Shown one piece after another: positions 16,762 to 25,042 of a stretch of DNA of 40,833 nt. The translations under genes and the position numbers were made by a program. Every line of letters begins with the position of its first letter. The first letter of the stretch is position 1. This stretch comes from an uncultured Oscillospiraceae bacterium (GTDB lineage Bacteria; Bacillota; Clostridia; Oscillospirales; Ruminococcaceae): assembly GCA_934444765.1 (NCBI GenBank), contig CAKSDC010000020.1, positions 1 through 40,833 on the forward strand, given 5' to 3'. The notes beneath the pieces were generated by a model that was not told the DNA's origin, ran no database searches, and saw only the letters and a program-made list of their open reading frames with translations.

Positions 16762-17937
16762 TTAATGGTGGAATAGTCTAATACCAGTGAACGCCATAGC
16801 TATGTTGTACTTGTTACAAGTATCTATAACGTTATCGTCACGGATAGAACCACCTGGTTGAGCGATATACTCAACGCCTGACTTTCTTGCACGTTCAACG
16901 TTATCACCGAATGGGAAGAACGCATCAGAACCAACACATACGCCAGTATTCTGTTTTAGCCAAGCCTTTTGGTCTTCTTTGCAGAATGGTTTAGGCTGTT
17001 CAGTGAAGTACTTTTGCCATTCGCCGTCTTTAATAACGTCTTCGTACTCATCGGATATGTAAACGTCTATAGTATTGTCTCTGTCAGGTCTGCGAATATC
17101 TTCTTTAAAAGGTAGACTTAGTACTTGTGGAGCTTGTCTTAACCACCAGATATCTGCCTTGTTGCCTGCTAATCTTGTACAGTGTATTCTTGACTGTTGT
17201 CCAGCACCTATACCAATAGCTTGACCATCTTTAACGTAGCATACAGAGTTAGACTGTGTATACTTTAGTACTATTAAAGAGATTATTAAGTCGGTCTTCT
17301 TTTCGTCTGGGATATTCTTATTGTCAGTGACCACGTTTTCAAGTAGAGAGTGGTCTATCTTGAGTTCATTTCTACCCTGTTCAAAAGTAACGCCGAATAC
17401 TTGCTTTCTTTCAATAGGTTCAGGAATATAGTTAGGGTCTATCTTAACTATGTTGTAAGTACCTCTTCTTTTAGACTTTAGTATTTCAAGAGCTTCAGGG
17501 GTATAGTCTGGAGCGATAATACCGTCAGAAACTTCACGTTTAATCATGTTAGCGGTGCTAACGTCACAAGTATCGGATAGTGCTATAAAGTCGCCATAAC
17601 TGGACATTCTATCAGCACCACGAGCCCTTGCGTATGCACAAGCCATAGGAGATAGTTCGCCTAAATCGTCTACAAAGTATATCTTTTTTAGAGTATCGCT
17701 TAAAGGTAGACCGACGCCCGCACCTGCTGGGGATACGTGCTTAAAAGAAGTAGCACTTGGTAGTCCGGTAGCTTGTTTAAGTTCTTTAACAAGTTGCCAA
17801 CCGTTAAAAGCGTCAAGTAGATTAATATATCCAGGTCTACCGTTTAGAACTTCAATAGGTAAATCTTTACCTTCTATAAATATTCTTGATGGCTTTTGGT
17901 TTGGGTTACAGCCATACTTTAGTTGCATCTCTGCCAT
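16762..17937 (-). CDS. Stand-alone AICAR transformylase (PurH C-terminal domain type)
   Basis: The 391-residue protein corresponds to the formyltransferase half of PurH: LKYGCNPNQKPSRI at the start, ATSFKHVSPAGAG (catalytic Lys-His), YTQSNSVCYVKDGQAIGIGAGQQSRIHCTRLAG in two parts further on, and DAFFPFGDNVERA near the end. It transfers a formyl group from 10-formyl-THF to AICAR, giving FAICAR. The N-terminal IMP cyclohydrolase (MGS-like) domain of ordinary PurH is absent; that step is supplied by the purO gene just upstream. GGAGG precedes the ATG. Split arrangements like this are known in some Clostridia. Confidence 0.92.
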   Translation of the reverse strand: MAEMQLKYGCNPNQKPSRIFIEGKDLPIEVLNGRPGYINLLDAFNGWQLVKELKQATGLPSATSFKHVSPAGAGVGLPLSDTLKKIYFVDDLGELSPMACAYARARGADRMSSYGDFIALSDTCDVSTANMIKREVSDGIIAPDYTPEALEILKSKRRGTYNIVKIDPNYIPEPIERKQVFGVTFEQGRNELKIDHSLLENVVTDNKNIPDEKKTDLIISLIVLKYTQSNSVCYVKDGQAIGIGAGQQSRIHCTRLAGNKADIWWLRQAPQVLSLPFKEDIRRPDRDNTIDVYISDEYEDVIKDGEWQKYFTEQPKPFCKEDQKAWLKQNTGVCVGSDAFFPFGDNVERARKSGVEYIAQPGGSIRDDNVIDTCNKYNIAMAFTGIRLFHH

Positions 17938-17999
17938 GTAAAAAACCTCCTAAGGATTATCTATTTTTAATAGTAATATTTTGCGAACTTGTCGCATAA

Positions 18000-18719
18000 C
18001 TACTTGTTTTTGTTAATAATTCTTGATTGAACTTCACCAGTTTGAATATCCACAAAGCGAGTATATAAAGATACTTTGTTGTCAGCGTTTAGACTATTCC
18101 AAAGCATATTAGTAAATTCGTCTATGTCGTTAGTATCTATAGCTACTAACTTAGGTTCGCCTTCAAAACTTGGTAGTGGATTACCGTCGCCCATATAAGT
18201 ATGAATAAAGTGACCTTGACCGTCTACTGGGTTATCGTAAGAAAAAGTATAACGATTGCAACAGTCTGGATTACCATTGTTACTCTTTAGTATAGACATC
18301 ATATAACTATAGCCACCGTCTTCAAAGTCCATAATGGAAGATATTCTTGGAGTATAGTTAGGAGCGTCGTGTTCATACTTACGAGTACGTAGACTTTCCT
18401 CAAAAGTTTTTCCTTGGTTCATTAGTTCGTAAACTGTATCGGTTTGGTCGCCGTTGGTAACTATAGTCTTGTTGTCGAGTACTCTAACAGGATAGTATAT
18501 GATAAGTTCAGGCTTAACGAGTAGAACGCTTTCATCGAACGCTTTAGTTTTAATGCCGTTTTCATCTTCAACGAATACTCTGTTACGACTGCTTGCACTT
18601 CTACCCATAATAAAGTAGCCAGCCACTGCACACTTACCATTTTTAGACTTACCAACTACTATACCTCTACCGGGATAGGTGTTAGACTGTAGTTCTTTAG
18701 AAATATCCAATATATTCAT
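18000..18719 (-). CDS. purO: IMP cyclohydrolase, PurO family
   Basis: The 239-residue protein resembles the archaeal-type IMP cyclohydrolase PurO, which closes the ring of FAICAR to IMP, the last step of the pathway. The conserved YPGRGIVVG opening and the GRSASSRNRVF motif (residues about 39-49) are visible, as are the later SYMMSILKSN and GNPLPSFEGEP segments. It bears no resemblance to the PurH cyclohydrolase domain. It lies between purN and the stand-alone transformylase, so the pair replaces bifunctional PurH. AAAGGGG lies 9 bases before the ATG. Confidence 0.9.
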   Translation of the reverse strand: MNILDISKELQSNTYPGRGIVVGKSKNGKCAVAGYFIMGRSASSRNRVFVEDENGIKTKAFDESVLLVKPELIIYYPVRVLDNKTIVTNGDQTDTVYELMNQGKTFEESLRTRKYEHDAPNYTPRISSIMDFEDGGYSYMMSILKSNNGNPDCCNRYTFSYDNPVDGQGHFIHTYMGDGNPLPSFEGEPKLVAIDTNDIDEFTNMLWNSLNADNKVSLYTRFVDIQTGEVQSRIINKNK

Positions 18720-18740
18720 AGTTTTAAACCCCTTTAGTTG

Positions 18741-19367
18741 TTATTCTGTGACGTATGCTTTACCGTCTTCAATCTTAATCTTATCTTGACAGAATAGAGA
18801 TACCGCTTTAGGTAATAGTTTCCATTCCACATTTTCCATAATGCGTCTTTGAAGTGTTTCGGGAGTATCTTCGTACTTAACGTCTACTACACCTTGCATG
18901 ATAATAGCACCAGCATCGGCTTCTTCGTTTACAAAGTGGATAGTAGCACCGCTAACTTTAACGCCGTAATCCAAAACCGCCTTATGTACTTTTAGACCAT
19001 AAAAGCCTTCACCACAAAAGGAAGGTATTAATGCAGGGTGAACGTTAATAATCTTGTAAGGGTAAGCGTTAGTAACTATCTTATCTAAGATAGTCATAAA
19101 TCCAGCAAGAACTATTAAGTCTGCGTCTTCTTCTTGTAGAGCCTTTAACAGAGCCTTGTTGTAGTCTAAAGCGTTTGAGTACTCTTTACGAGGTACTACT
19201 TTAGTTTTGATACCATTATCTTTAGCACGTTGTAAAGCATAAGCGTTAGGATTAGAAGAGATTACACAAGTAACCTTGCCATTTACTATATTGCCCAACT
19301 TCTGTTGGTCTATAATAGCTTGTAAGTTAGTTCCACCACCAGAAACTAATACTACTATATTTTTCAT
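18741..19367 (-). CDS. purN: Phosphoribosylglycinamide formyltransferase (GAR transformylase)
   Basis: The 208-residue folate-dependent enzyme formylates GAR, step 3 of the pathway. It opens with VLVSGGGTNLQAIID, carries the folate-site segment VLAGFMTIL and KIINVHPALIPSF (catalytic Asn and His), and the SGATIHFVNEEADAGAII segment with the catalytic Asp. Length is normal. AAGGAG precedes the ATG. A hairpin lies just upstream, between it and the lipoprotein gene. Confidence 0.96.
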   Translation of the reverse strand: MKNIVVLVSGGGTNLQAIIDQQKLGNIVNGKVTCVISSNPNAYALQRAKDNGIKTKVVPRKEYSNALDYNKALLKALQEEDADLIVLAGFMTILDKIVTNAYPYKIINVHPALIPSFCGEGFYGLKVHKAVLDYGVKVSGATIHFVNEEADAGAIIMQGVVDVKYEDTPETLQRRIMENVEWKLLPKAVSLFCQDKIKIEDGKAYVTE

Positions 19368-19411
19368 AAAAAAGCTCCTTGCTTGTAATAGTAAAAGATT
19401 AGGCTATAGAG

Positions 19412-19461
19412 TGTTAGTATATAACTTATATCATTAAAAGACTAAAAATCACTCTATAGCC
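19412..19461. terminator. Hairpin between the lipoprotein gene and purN
   Basis: A perfect 12-bp inverted repeat (19412-19423 with 19450-19461) encloses 26 bases. On the minus strand it is followed by a weakly T-rich run. It could attenuate read-through into purN or protect mRNA ends. Confidence 0.55.
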
Positions 19462-19491
19462 AAACAACCGTAATAATAAAATATCAACTGC

Positions 19492-20712
19492 TTACTGGAA
19501 CATATTACAGTAGCTATGAAGCCAATCGTAAAAGTCCATGATGCAGTAAGTACCACTACTGTTAGTAGTACGAACAGTAATAGTATTAGCGTTTTCGTCG
19601 TATTCGCAGTTTACAGGAAGAAGACTACTCTTTTCCTTATTCCATTCAAATACCACGTATCGTTTAACGCCACTTAGAGTACTATTAATGTATACGTCGG
19701 TGTACTGTCTTGCCCATTCTTGGTAGGCTTGTACACCTTGAGTATATATATCGTTATCTATAGGAGCGTCAAGCATTAGACTATCGCTTAAAGTAAAGGT
19801 AATAGTAGCATCGGTAAACGCCACGTCTGGGTTATAGTTTACATCTATAACCTGACCTACTACCGAAGTATAGGTATTGCTAAGGTACGAAAAACCTTCA
19901 CTTGAAGTTACGTTAAAGCAACGGTCAGCAAAACCACCAGCGTCTACAGTAGCCGAGATAGTACAATCGGTAGTAGCCACTTTAGAAGTAACGTCTTGAC
20001 TAACCACTTGATAGAATACTCTTTCGTTATCCTTAGTAGAGCCGTCTGACATCTGTACTAAAGGATTTAGTCCTATTTGAAGTTCGTCATAGTCGCTAAT
20101 GCCGTCGCCATCGGTATCTGTTAAAGTAGGGTCAGTTTTGTAGACGTATATTTCGTCATAATCGGTAATGCCGTCACCGTCGGTATCAGGAACGTTTAAT
20201 AGAGTACCATACTTAATCTCTTCTATATTGCTAAGACCGTCGCTATCGAGGTCAAGTTTAATATCATTTTGAAGAGGGTCTAAACCTATCATAAGTTCGG
20301 TTAGGTCGTCTATTCCGTCGCCGTCGGTATCTACAAGTTTAGGGTCTGTACCCAATTGAAACTCTATGTCATCGCATACACCGTCGCCGTCAAGGTCGCT
20401 GGTATTACCACTGTTTACACCTGCATAGTAGTTGTACATTTGATTAACATAGTTTTCATCATCGTTGTATATAGCACTAATATAGGCTTTAAAGTCTATA
20501 TTAGATAGTACGTCGCTAATACTTTCGACCTCTGAGGAGTTTCCATTTTGAGACACAGAAGCCTCACCAGAGTTTAAAGCAAAGTAGCTTTCGCCAATAG
20601 TATTGCTTTCGCTACCACCTATACTATCAGAACCCTTGTTACAGCCAGTAATACAAGAAGTAAACATAGTCAATAGTAAGGTAGTTAGAATAACTTTTTT
20701 CGATATTCTCAA
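19492..20712 (-). CDS. Lipoprotein with tandem calcium-binding (thrombospondin type 3-like) repeats inside the purine operon
   Basis: A 406-residue lipoprotein starting at TTG, 8 bases after GAGGAG. The signal peptide has a lipobox ITGC with Cys24. Residues 25-105 are Ser/Asn-rich. Residues 106-220 hold five DxDxDG repeats (for example DLDGDGVCDD, DTDGDGIDDL, DLDSDGLSNI, DTDGDGITDY, DTDGDGISDY), typical of calcium-binding TSP3-like rods. The rest is beta-rich and of unknown family. It would be displayed on the cell surface. It has no obvious part in purine synthesis, yet lies between purM and purN on the same strand, with a hairpin on each side. Its job is unknown. Confidence 0.8.
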   Translation of the reverse strand: MRISKKVILTTLLLTMFTSCITGCNKGSDSIGGSESNTIGESYFALNSGEASVSQNGNSSEVESISDVLSNIDFKAYISAIYNDDENYVNQMYNYYAGVNSGNTSDLDGDGVCDDIEFQLGTDPKLVDTDGDGIDDLTELMIGLDPLQNDIKLDLDSDGLSNIEEIKYGTLLNVPDTDGDGITDYDEIYVYKTDPTLTDTDGDGISDYDELQIGLNPLVQMSDGSTKDNERVFYQVVSQDVTSKVATTDCTISATVDAGGFADRCFNVTSSEGFSYLSNTYTSVVGQVIDVNYNPDVAFTDATITFTLSDSLMLDAPIDNDIYTQGVQAYQEWARQYTDVYINSTLSGVKRYVVFEWNKEKSSLLPVNCEYDENANTITVRTTNSSGTYCIMDFYDWLHSYCNMFQ

Positions 20713-20741
20713 AGTCTTCGCTCCTCTCTAAAATAGCCATA

Positions 20742-20772
20742 GCTATGTGAAGTTTTATATTCTACACATAGC
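20742..20772. terminator. Hairpin between purM and the lipoprotein gene
   Basis: An 8-bp stem (20742-20749 with 20765-20772) and a 15-base loop, with no strong T-tract. Weak evidence as a terminator; it may be a processing or attenuation site. Confidence 0.45.
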
Positions 20773-20818
20773 CAATAGACTATATTTATTAATAAATAGT
20801 ATATACTGCCATAGTCAG

Positions 20819-21856
20819 TTAGCAGATAATAACACCGTCTTCACCGTTTACTAACTCACCAAGAACGTAAGCGTCTTCACCAGCGGACTTAATAGTGTTA
20901 ATAACCTTGTCAACATCTTGCTTATCTACAGATACTATCATACCTACGCCCATGTTGAAGGTATTAAACATATCTCTTTCAGGGATTTTACCCACTTCGG
21001 CTATTAGATTGAATATAGGTAGTACTTGTACTGCACTACGTTCTATCTTAGCGGAGATGCCGTTAGGTAAAGAACGAGGAATATTTTCGTAGAAGCCACC
21101 ACCAGTGATATGGGATATAGCCTTAACGTTTACGACAGATAGTAGTTCCTTGATAGCCTTAACGTATATCTTAGTAGGGGTAAGTAGACACTCACCAAGA
21201 GTAGTACCAAGTTCGCCTCTATGACGAGCTAAGTTCTGTTCGTTAATGGTAAATACCTTTCTAACTAAAGAAAATCCGTTAGAGTGTACACCGCTTGACT
21301 TAATAGCAATAAGAACGTCGCCAGCCTTTTGAGTGTTAGGCTTTAATATCTTATCCTTATCTACAAGACCCACACAGAAACCTGCTAAGTCGTATTCATC
21401 TACAGGATAAAAACCTGGCATTTCGGCAGTTTCACCACCTACTAATGCACACTGTGACTGTACACAACCTTCAGCCACACCTGAAACGATTTGTGCTACC
21501 TTTTCAGGATAGTTTTTGCCAACTGCTATGTAGTCTAAGAAGAATTGAGGCATAGCACCGCAACATATAACGTCGTTTACACACATAGCCACGCAATCGA
21601 TACCTACAGTATCGTGTTTATCCATAAGAAAAGCTATCTTTAACTTAGTACCTACGCCGTCGGTACCAGATACTAATACAGGCTTGTTAATGCCAGTCAT
21701 ATCTAATTCAAATAGACCACCAAAACCGCCAATTCCAGAAAGAACGCCCGAAGTAGTAGTCTTAGCAACGTACTGCTTCATTAGTTCAACGGCCTTATAA
21801 CCAGCAGTAACGTCTACGCCAGCTTCTTTGTAACTTTCAGAAAAACTTTTTTTCAT
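20819..21856 (-). CDS. purM: Phosphoribosylformylglycinamidine cyclo-ligase (AIR synthetase)
   Basis: The 345-residue enzyme closes the imidazole ring to form AIR. Visible signatures are SGIGGFGGLFEL and the DGVGTKLKIA segment, the VNDVICCGA motif of the ATP site, GGETAEMPGFY, and HITGGGFYENIPR. Length and domain order are those of monofunctional PurM. GGAGG lies 11 bases before the ATG. It follows purF with a short gap, as in most Firmicute operons. Confidence 0.97.
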   Translation of the reverse strand: MKKSFSESYKEAGVDVTAGYKAVELMKQYVAKTTTSGVLSGIGGFGGLFELDMTGINKPVLVSGTDGVGTKLKIAFLMDKHDTVGIDCVAMCVNDVICCGAMPQFFLDYIAVGKNYPEKVAQIVSGVAEGCVQSQCALVGGETAEMPGFYPVDEYDLAGFCVGLVDKDKILKPNTQKAGDVLIAIKSSGVHSNGFSLVRKVFTINEQNLARHRGELGTTLGECLLTPTKIYVKAIKELLSVVNVKAISHITGGGFYENIPRSLPNGISAKIERSAVQVLPIFNLIAEVGKIPERDMFNTFNMGVGMIVSVDKQDVDKVINTIKSAGEDAYVLGELVNGEDGVIIC

Positions 21857-21919
21857 AGGTTTAAAAACCTCCGTAATAATATTTTATATATAGTTAGTTA
21901 ATAGTATAACGAATAGTCG

Positions 21920-23347
21920 TTAACTATTTTCGCCAATTCTAAACTCAAACTTATCCTTAGGCATTTCCTTAGGCACTTCAATAGGATATTCACCAGTAAA
22001 GCAACCTACACAGAAGTTGCAAGGAGCATCATTAGCGATAGCCTTAACACCGTCTACACTAAGATATCCAAGACTGTCTGCACCTATGTGTTTAGCAATT
22101 TCAGGAATAGACATTTGACAGGCTATAAGTTTATCTTTGCTATCGATATCTGTACCAAAGTAGCAAGGATTAGTAAAAGGTGGAGAAGATATTCTCATAT
22201 GAACTTCTTTAGCACCAGCCTCACGTACAAGGTCGACTATGTGTCTGCAAGTAGTACCTCTAACTATGCTATCGTCTATAAGGACTACTCTTTTATCTTT
22301 AAGTACATCTTTAATGACGTTAAGTTTAATTCTAACAGAGTTAGTACGTTGTTTTTGAGAAGGTTGTATAAACGTTCTGCCAATGTACTTATTTTTGATA
22401 AAGCCTATACCATAAGGAATACCCGAAGCATGGGAAAAACCTAAGGCACAGTCAAGACCGCTATCAGGAACGCCTATTACTATATCAGCCTCTACAGGGT
22501 GTTCTTTCCAAAGAATTTCACCTGCTTTAAGTCTTGCCTGATGTACGCATACACCGTCTATTACGCTATCTGGACGGGCAAAGTATACATATTCAAATAC
22601 GCACATAGTACCCTTTTTACCACAATGAGTAGTAATAGAACGTACTCCCGATTTATCTATAACTATCATTTCACCAGGACGTAATTCTCTAATAAAGTCA
22701 GCACCTATGCTGTCTAAGGCACAACTTTCAGAAGCCACTACAAAAGTATCGTCATCAAGTTTACCCAAGCATAAAGGTCTAAAACCGTCAGGGTCTCTAA
22801 CTGCTATTAGTTTAGAAGGTGACATTATTACTAAAGAGTAAGCACCTTTAAGTTTACTTACTGCCTTTTCCACAGCCTCTTCTATAGAGGAACGTATTAA
22901 ACGTTCTTCAGTGATAGCATAAGATATTACTTCGGTATCGTTAGTAGTATGGAATATAGCACCTTTAAGTTCGTACTGTTCACGAAGTTCTCTTGCGTTT
23001 ACCAAGTTACCATTATGAGCTATAGCCATAGGACCTTTAACGTGTCTAACCACTAAAGGTTGAGCGTTTACACGGTTACTGTTACCAGTAGTAGAGTATC
23101 TAACGTGACCTATAGCAATGTTACCATTACCTAAAGACTGTAGTCTATCAGCGTTAAAGACTTCGTGTACCAAGCCTAAGTCTTTATAGGAAGATAGTAC
23201 GCCTCTATCGTTTACTACTATACCGCAACTTTCTTGACCTCTATGTTGTAACGCATATAGTGCGTAATAAGTAGGAGTAGCAACGTCCATAGTCTTGGTA
23301 CTAAATATACCAAAAACGCCACACTCTTCGTTTATTGAACCAAACAT
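21920..23347 (-). CDS. purF: Amidophosphoribosyltransferase
   Basis: The 475-residue enzyme commits PRPP to purine synthesis by making phosphoribosylamine from glutamine and PRPP. The N-terminal nucleophile is Cys9, exposed after removal of a short propeptide, followed by GVFGIF and QHRGQESCGI. The PRPP loop VVLIDDSIVRGTT lies near residues 345-357. The C-terminal CNFCVGC motif matches the Fe-S ligands of the Bacillus-type, oxygen-sensitive PurF. Length is typical. Confidence 0.97.
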   Translation of the reverse strand: MFGSINEECGVFGIFSTKTMDVATPTYYALYALQHRGQESCGIVVNDRGVLSSYKDLGLVHEVFNADRLQSLGNGNIAIGHVRYSTTGNSNRVNAQPLVVRHVKGPMAIAHNGNLVNARELREQYELKGAIFHTTNDTEVISYAITEERLIRSSIEEAVEKAVSKLKGAYSLVIMSPSKLIAVRDPDGFRPLCLGKLDDDTFVVASESCALDSIGADFIRELRPGEMIVIDKSGVRSITTHCGKKGTMCVFEYVYFARPDSVIDGVCVHQARLKAGEILWKEHPVEADIVIGVPDSGLDCALGFSHASGIPYGIGFIKNKYIGRTFIQPSQKQRTNSVRIKLNVIKDVLKDKRVVLIDDSIVRGTTCRHIVDLVREAGAKEVHMRISSPPFTNPCYFGTDIDSKDKLIACQMSIPEIAKHIGADSLGYLSVDGVKAIANDAPCNFCVGCFTGEYPIEVPKEMPKDKFEFRIGENS

Positions 23348-23387
23348 AATGTTTTATTATCCTTTATTATCTTAAAAATATAGTTTA

Positions 23388-24110
23388 TTATTCGCCTAAT
23401 AGTCTTTTTAGAATTTCCTTGTAAGCGTCTTCTTCACCACCAAGGTCACGTCTAAATCTGTCTTTGTCTAACTTTTCGTGAGTAGTGCTATCCCAGAAAC
23501 GGCAAGTATCAGGAGAGATTTCGTCAGCAAGTACGATAGTACCGTCGGAAGTCTTACCAAATTCAAGTTTAAAGTCTACTAACTCTATGTTAGCACCCTT
23601 TAGATAGTCGCTAAGTAGTTGATTAACCTTTAAAGCATAAGTAGCTATAGTGTTAATCTCTTCTTCGGTAGCCCAACCCATAGCCTTGATGTGATATTCA
23701 TTTACCATAGGGTCGCCAAGGTCATCGTTTTTAAAGCTGTATTCTATTACAGGACACTTTAGAGGAGTACCTTCAGGTTCGCCTACTCTCTTAGATAGAG
23801 AACCAGCGATAATATTTCTAACTATAACTTCTAAAGGAACTATAGTAACCTTTTTAACTATGGTTTCTCTGTCGGAAATTTCCTTTACAAGATGAGTAGG
23901 AATACCATTAGGTTCAAGAACTGTCTTCATAAGATAGTTAGTAACTCTGTTATTAATAATACCCTTGTTATGAATAGTACCCTTTTTAACGCCGTTAAAA
24001 GCGGTAGCATCGTCTTTGTAGTCTACAATAACTAAGTCTGGGTCGTTAGTAGCGAATACCTTTTTAGCCTTACCTTCATATAACTGTTCAGTTTTAACTA
24101 TGTTTTCCAT
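23388..24110 (-). CDS. purC: Phosphoribosylaminoimidazole-succinocarboxamide synthase
   Basis: The 240-residue SAICAR synthetase joins aspartate to CAIR. Visible motifs are YEGKAKKVF at the start, DDATAFNGVKKG, the PLEVIVRNIIAGS segment, and the signature LVDFKLEFG plus ADEISPDTCRFWD. ATG 24108-24110 follows GGAGG by 8 bases; an in-frame TTG six codons earlier overlaps that site. The purE-purC gap holds a short imperfect hairpin (near 24141-24163) followed on the minus strand by a T-rich run, perhaps a partial terminator. Confidence 0.96.
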   Translation of the reverse strand: MENIVKTEQLYEGKAKKVFATNDPDLVIVDYKDDATAFNGVKKGTIHNKGIINNRVTNYLMKTVLEPNGIPTHLVKEISDRETIVKKVTIVPLEVIVRNIIAGSLSKRVGEPEGTPLKCPVIEYSFKNDDLGDPMVNEYHIKAMGWATEEEINTIATYALKVNQLLSDYLKGANIELVDFKLEFGKTSDGTIVLADEISPDTCRFWDSTTHEKLDKDRFRRDLGGEEDAYKEILKRLLGE

Positions 24111-24201
24111 TATAATATCCTCCAACAAAAAATATATATTACCAACCTAATTGAATAGGTGGAAAAAGTCTTTTTTAAAAATTTAAAATAGGTACTATCT
24201 G

Positions 24202-24705
24202 TTATAGTAGTTCGTTAAGTTTTTCTACTATGTTAGCGTCTTTTTCTCTAACGCCGTCAGCCATATCTTTTTTCATAGCTCTAAGTTTTTCGGCAAGAGT
24301 TTCATCGCTAAGTGCAAGAATTTGAACTGCTAATATACCTGCGTTAGCAGTACCATTAATAGCCACAGTAGCTACAGGAACGCCTTTAGGCATCATAACC
24401 GAAGCTAATAGAGCGTCCATACCGTCAAGTACCGAAGACTTCATAGGTACGGCAATTACTGGTAGTATAGTATGACCAGCTACCACACCAGCTAAATGGG
24501 CAGCCATACCAGCTGCACAGATGATAACGCCAAAACCGTTCTTTTCAGCATTAGCAGAAAATTCGCAAGCCTCTACTGGTGTTCTGTGTGCGGACATAAC
24601 ATGAACTTCATATTCCACACCGAACTTTTTAAGTTCTACTATAGCGTTTTTTACTACTGGTAGGTCGCTGTCGCTACCCATAATAACTGCAACTTTTTTT
24701 GACAT
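24202..24705 (-). CDS. purE: N5-carboxyaminoimidazole ribonucleotide mutase
   Basis: The 167-residue enzyme makes CAIR. The MGSDSDLP motif opens the protein, SAHRTP is at about residues 39-44, and AAGMAAHLAGV follows, matching the class I PurE that uses N5-CAIR made by PurK. No purK is in the window, so it must lie elsewhere or CO2 is used directly, as in class II enzymes. It is the first enzyme gene of the operon, and its GGAGGA site lies just downstream of a hairpin that may control expression. Confidence 0.96.
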   Translation of the reverse strand: MSKKVAVIMGSDSDLPVVKNAIVELKKFGVEYEVHVMSAHRTPVEACEFSANAEKNGFGVIICAAGMAAHLAGVVAGHTILPVIAVPMKSSVLDGMDALLASVMMPKGVPVATVAINGTANAGILAVQILALSDETLAEKLRAMKKDMADGVREKDANIVEKLNELL

Positions 24706-24732
24706 CTCAAAAATTCCTCCAATAACAAAATA

Positions 24733-24768
24733 GAACTGCGACTATATACTATAAGTGCGTCACAGTTC
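24733..24768 (-). promoter_or_regulatory. Terminator-like hairpin in the purE leader (candidate attenuator)
   Basis: On the minus strand a 10-bp stem (24759-24768 with 24733-24742, one G-U pair) with a 16-base loop precedes a U-rich run of about 12 bases. The loop and 3' arm (24740-24758) can instead pair with 24807-24823 inside the leader ORF, through GACTAT/ATAGTC and AAGTGC/GCACTT blocks plus about four middle pairs. The two structures exclude each other, as expected of an attenuator. Confidence 0.55.
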
Positions 24769-24877
24769 AAACGATTGCAATATTGCCATATAATCCGTTA
24801 ATAGTTGCACTTGTACCATAGTCATAGAATGTACAGTATGACCCATTAGAATATTTACTAATAATACCATAACGCAT
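24767..24877 (-). CDS. Candidate 36-residue leader peptide upstream of purE
   Basis: The ORF starts at ATG 24875-24877, 8 bases after a GAGGTG sequence, and ends at TGA 24767-24769. The transcript should start near 24904. The peptide begins MRYGIISKYS and ends GNIAIV; it contains six tyrosines and five glycines. Codon 12 is GGG, which appears rare in neighbouring genes. The stop codon touches the first base of the terminator-like hairpin, and codons 19-24 contain the strand that can open that hairpin. This suggests control by a translating ribosome. The peptide itself is not recognised, and coding is not proven. Confidence 0.4.
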   Translation of the reverse strand: MRYGIISKYSNGSYCTFYDYGTSATINGLYGNIAIV

Positions 24878-24910
24878 AATAATAGCACCTCGCAAAAACA
24901 TTATACTATT

Positions 24911-24939
24911 ATTATACTATATCTTTTTAAGAAATTCAA
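24911..24939 (-). promoter_or_regulatory. Promoter of the purine biosynthesis operon
   Basis: On the minus strand TTGAAT (24934-24939), a 17-bp spacer and TATAAT (24911-24916). The leader to purE is therefore about 200 bases long. I see no purine riboswitch or convincing PurBox. The region 24940-25020 toward the rubrerythrin gene is A/T-rich, and no clear plus-strand promoter was identified. Confidence 0.75.
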
Positions 24940-25042
24940 CACTTTTTAAAAAAAATCGAAATAATATTTTTTGCGATGTATTTTTTAAGATATAAGTTCC
25001 AATAATTATAGTATAGCTTATAGTTATTTAGGAGGATATTGT

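Noticed and set aside
24733..24904. ZTP (pfl) or guanine riboswitch upstream of purE
   Set aside because: A GGGTCATACTG string recalls part of the ZTP consensus, but the second conserved half is missing, and no guanine aptamer core is visible.
24940..25020. PurR box between purE and rubrerythrin
   Set aside because: The AATCGAAATAAT string only weakly resembles the PurBox, and no second site is present.
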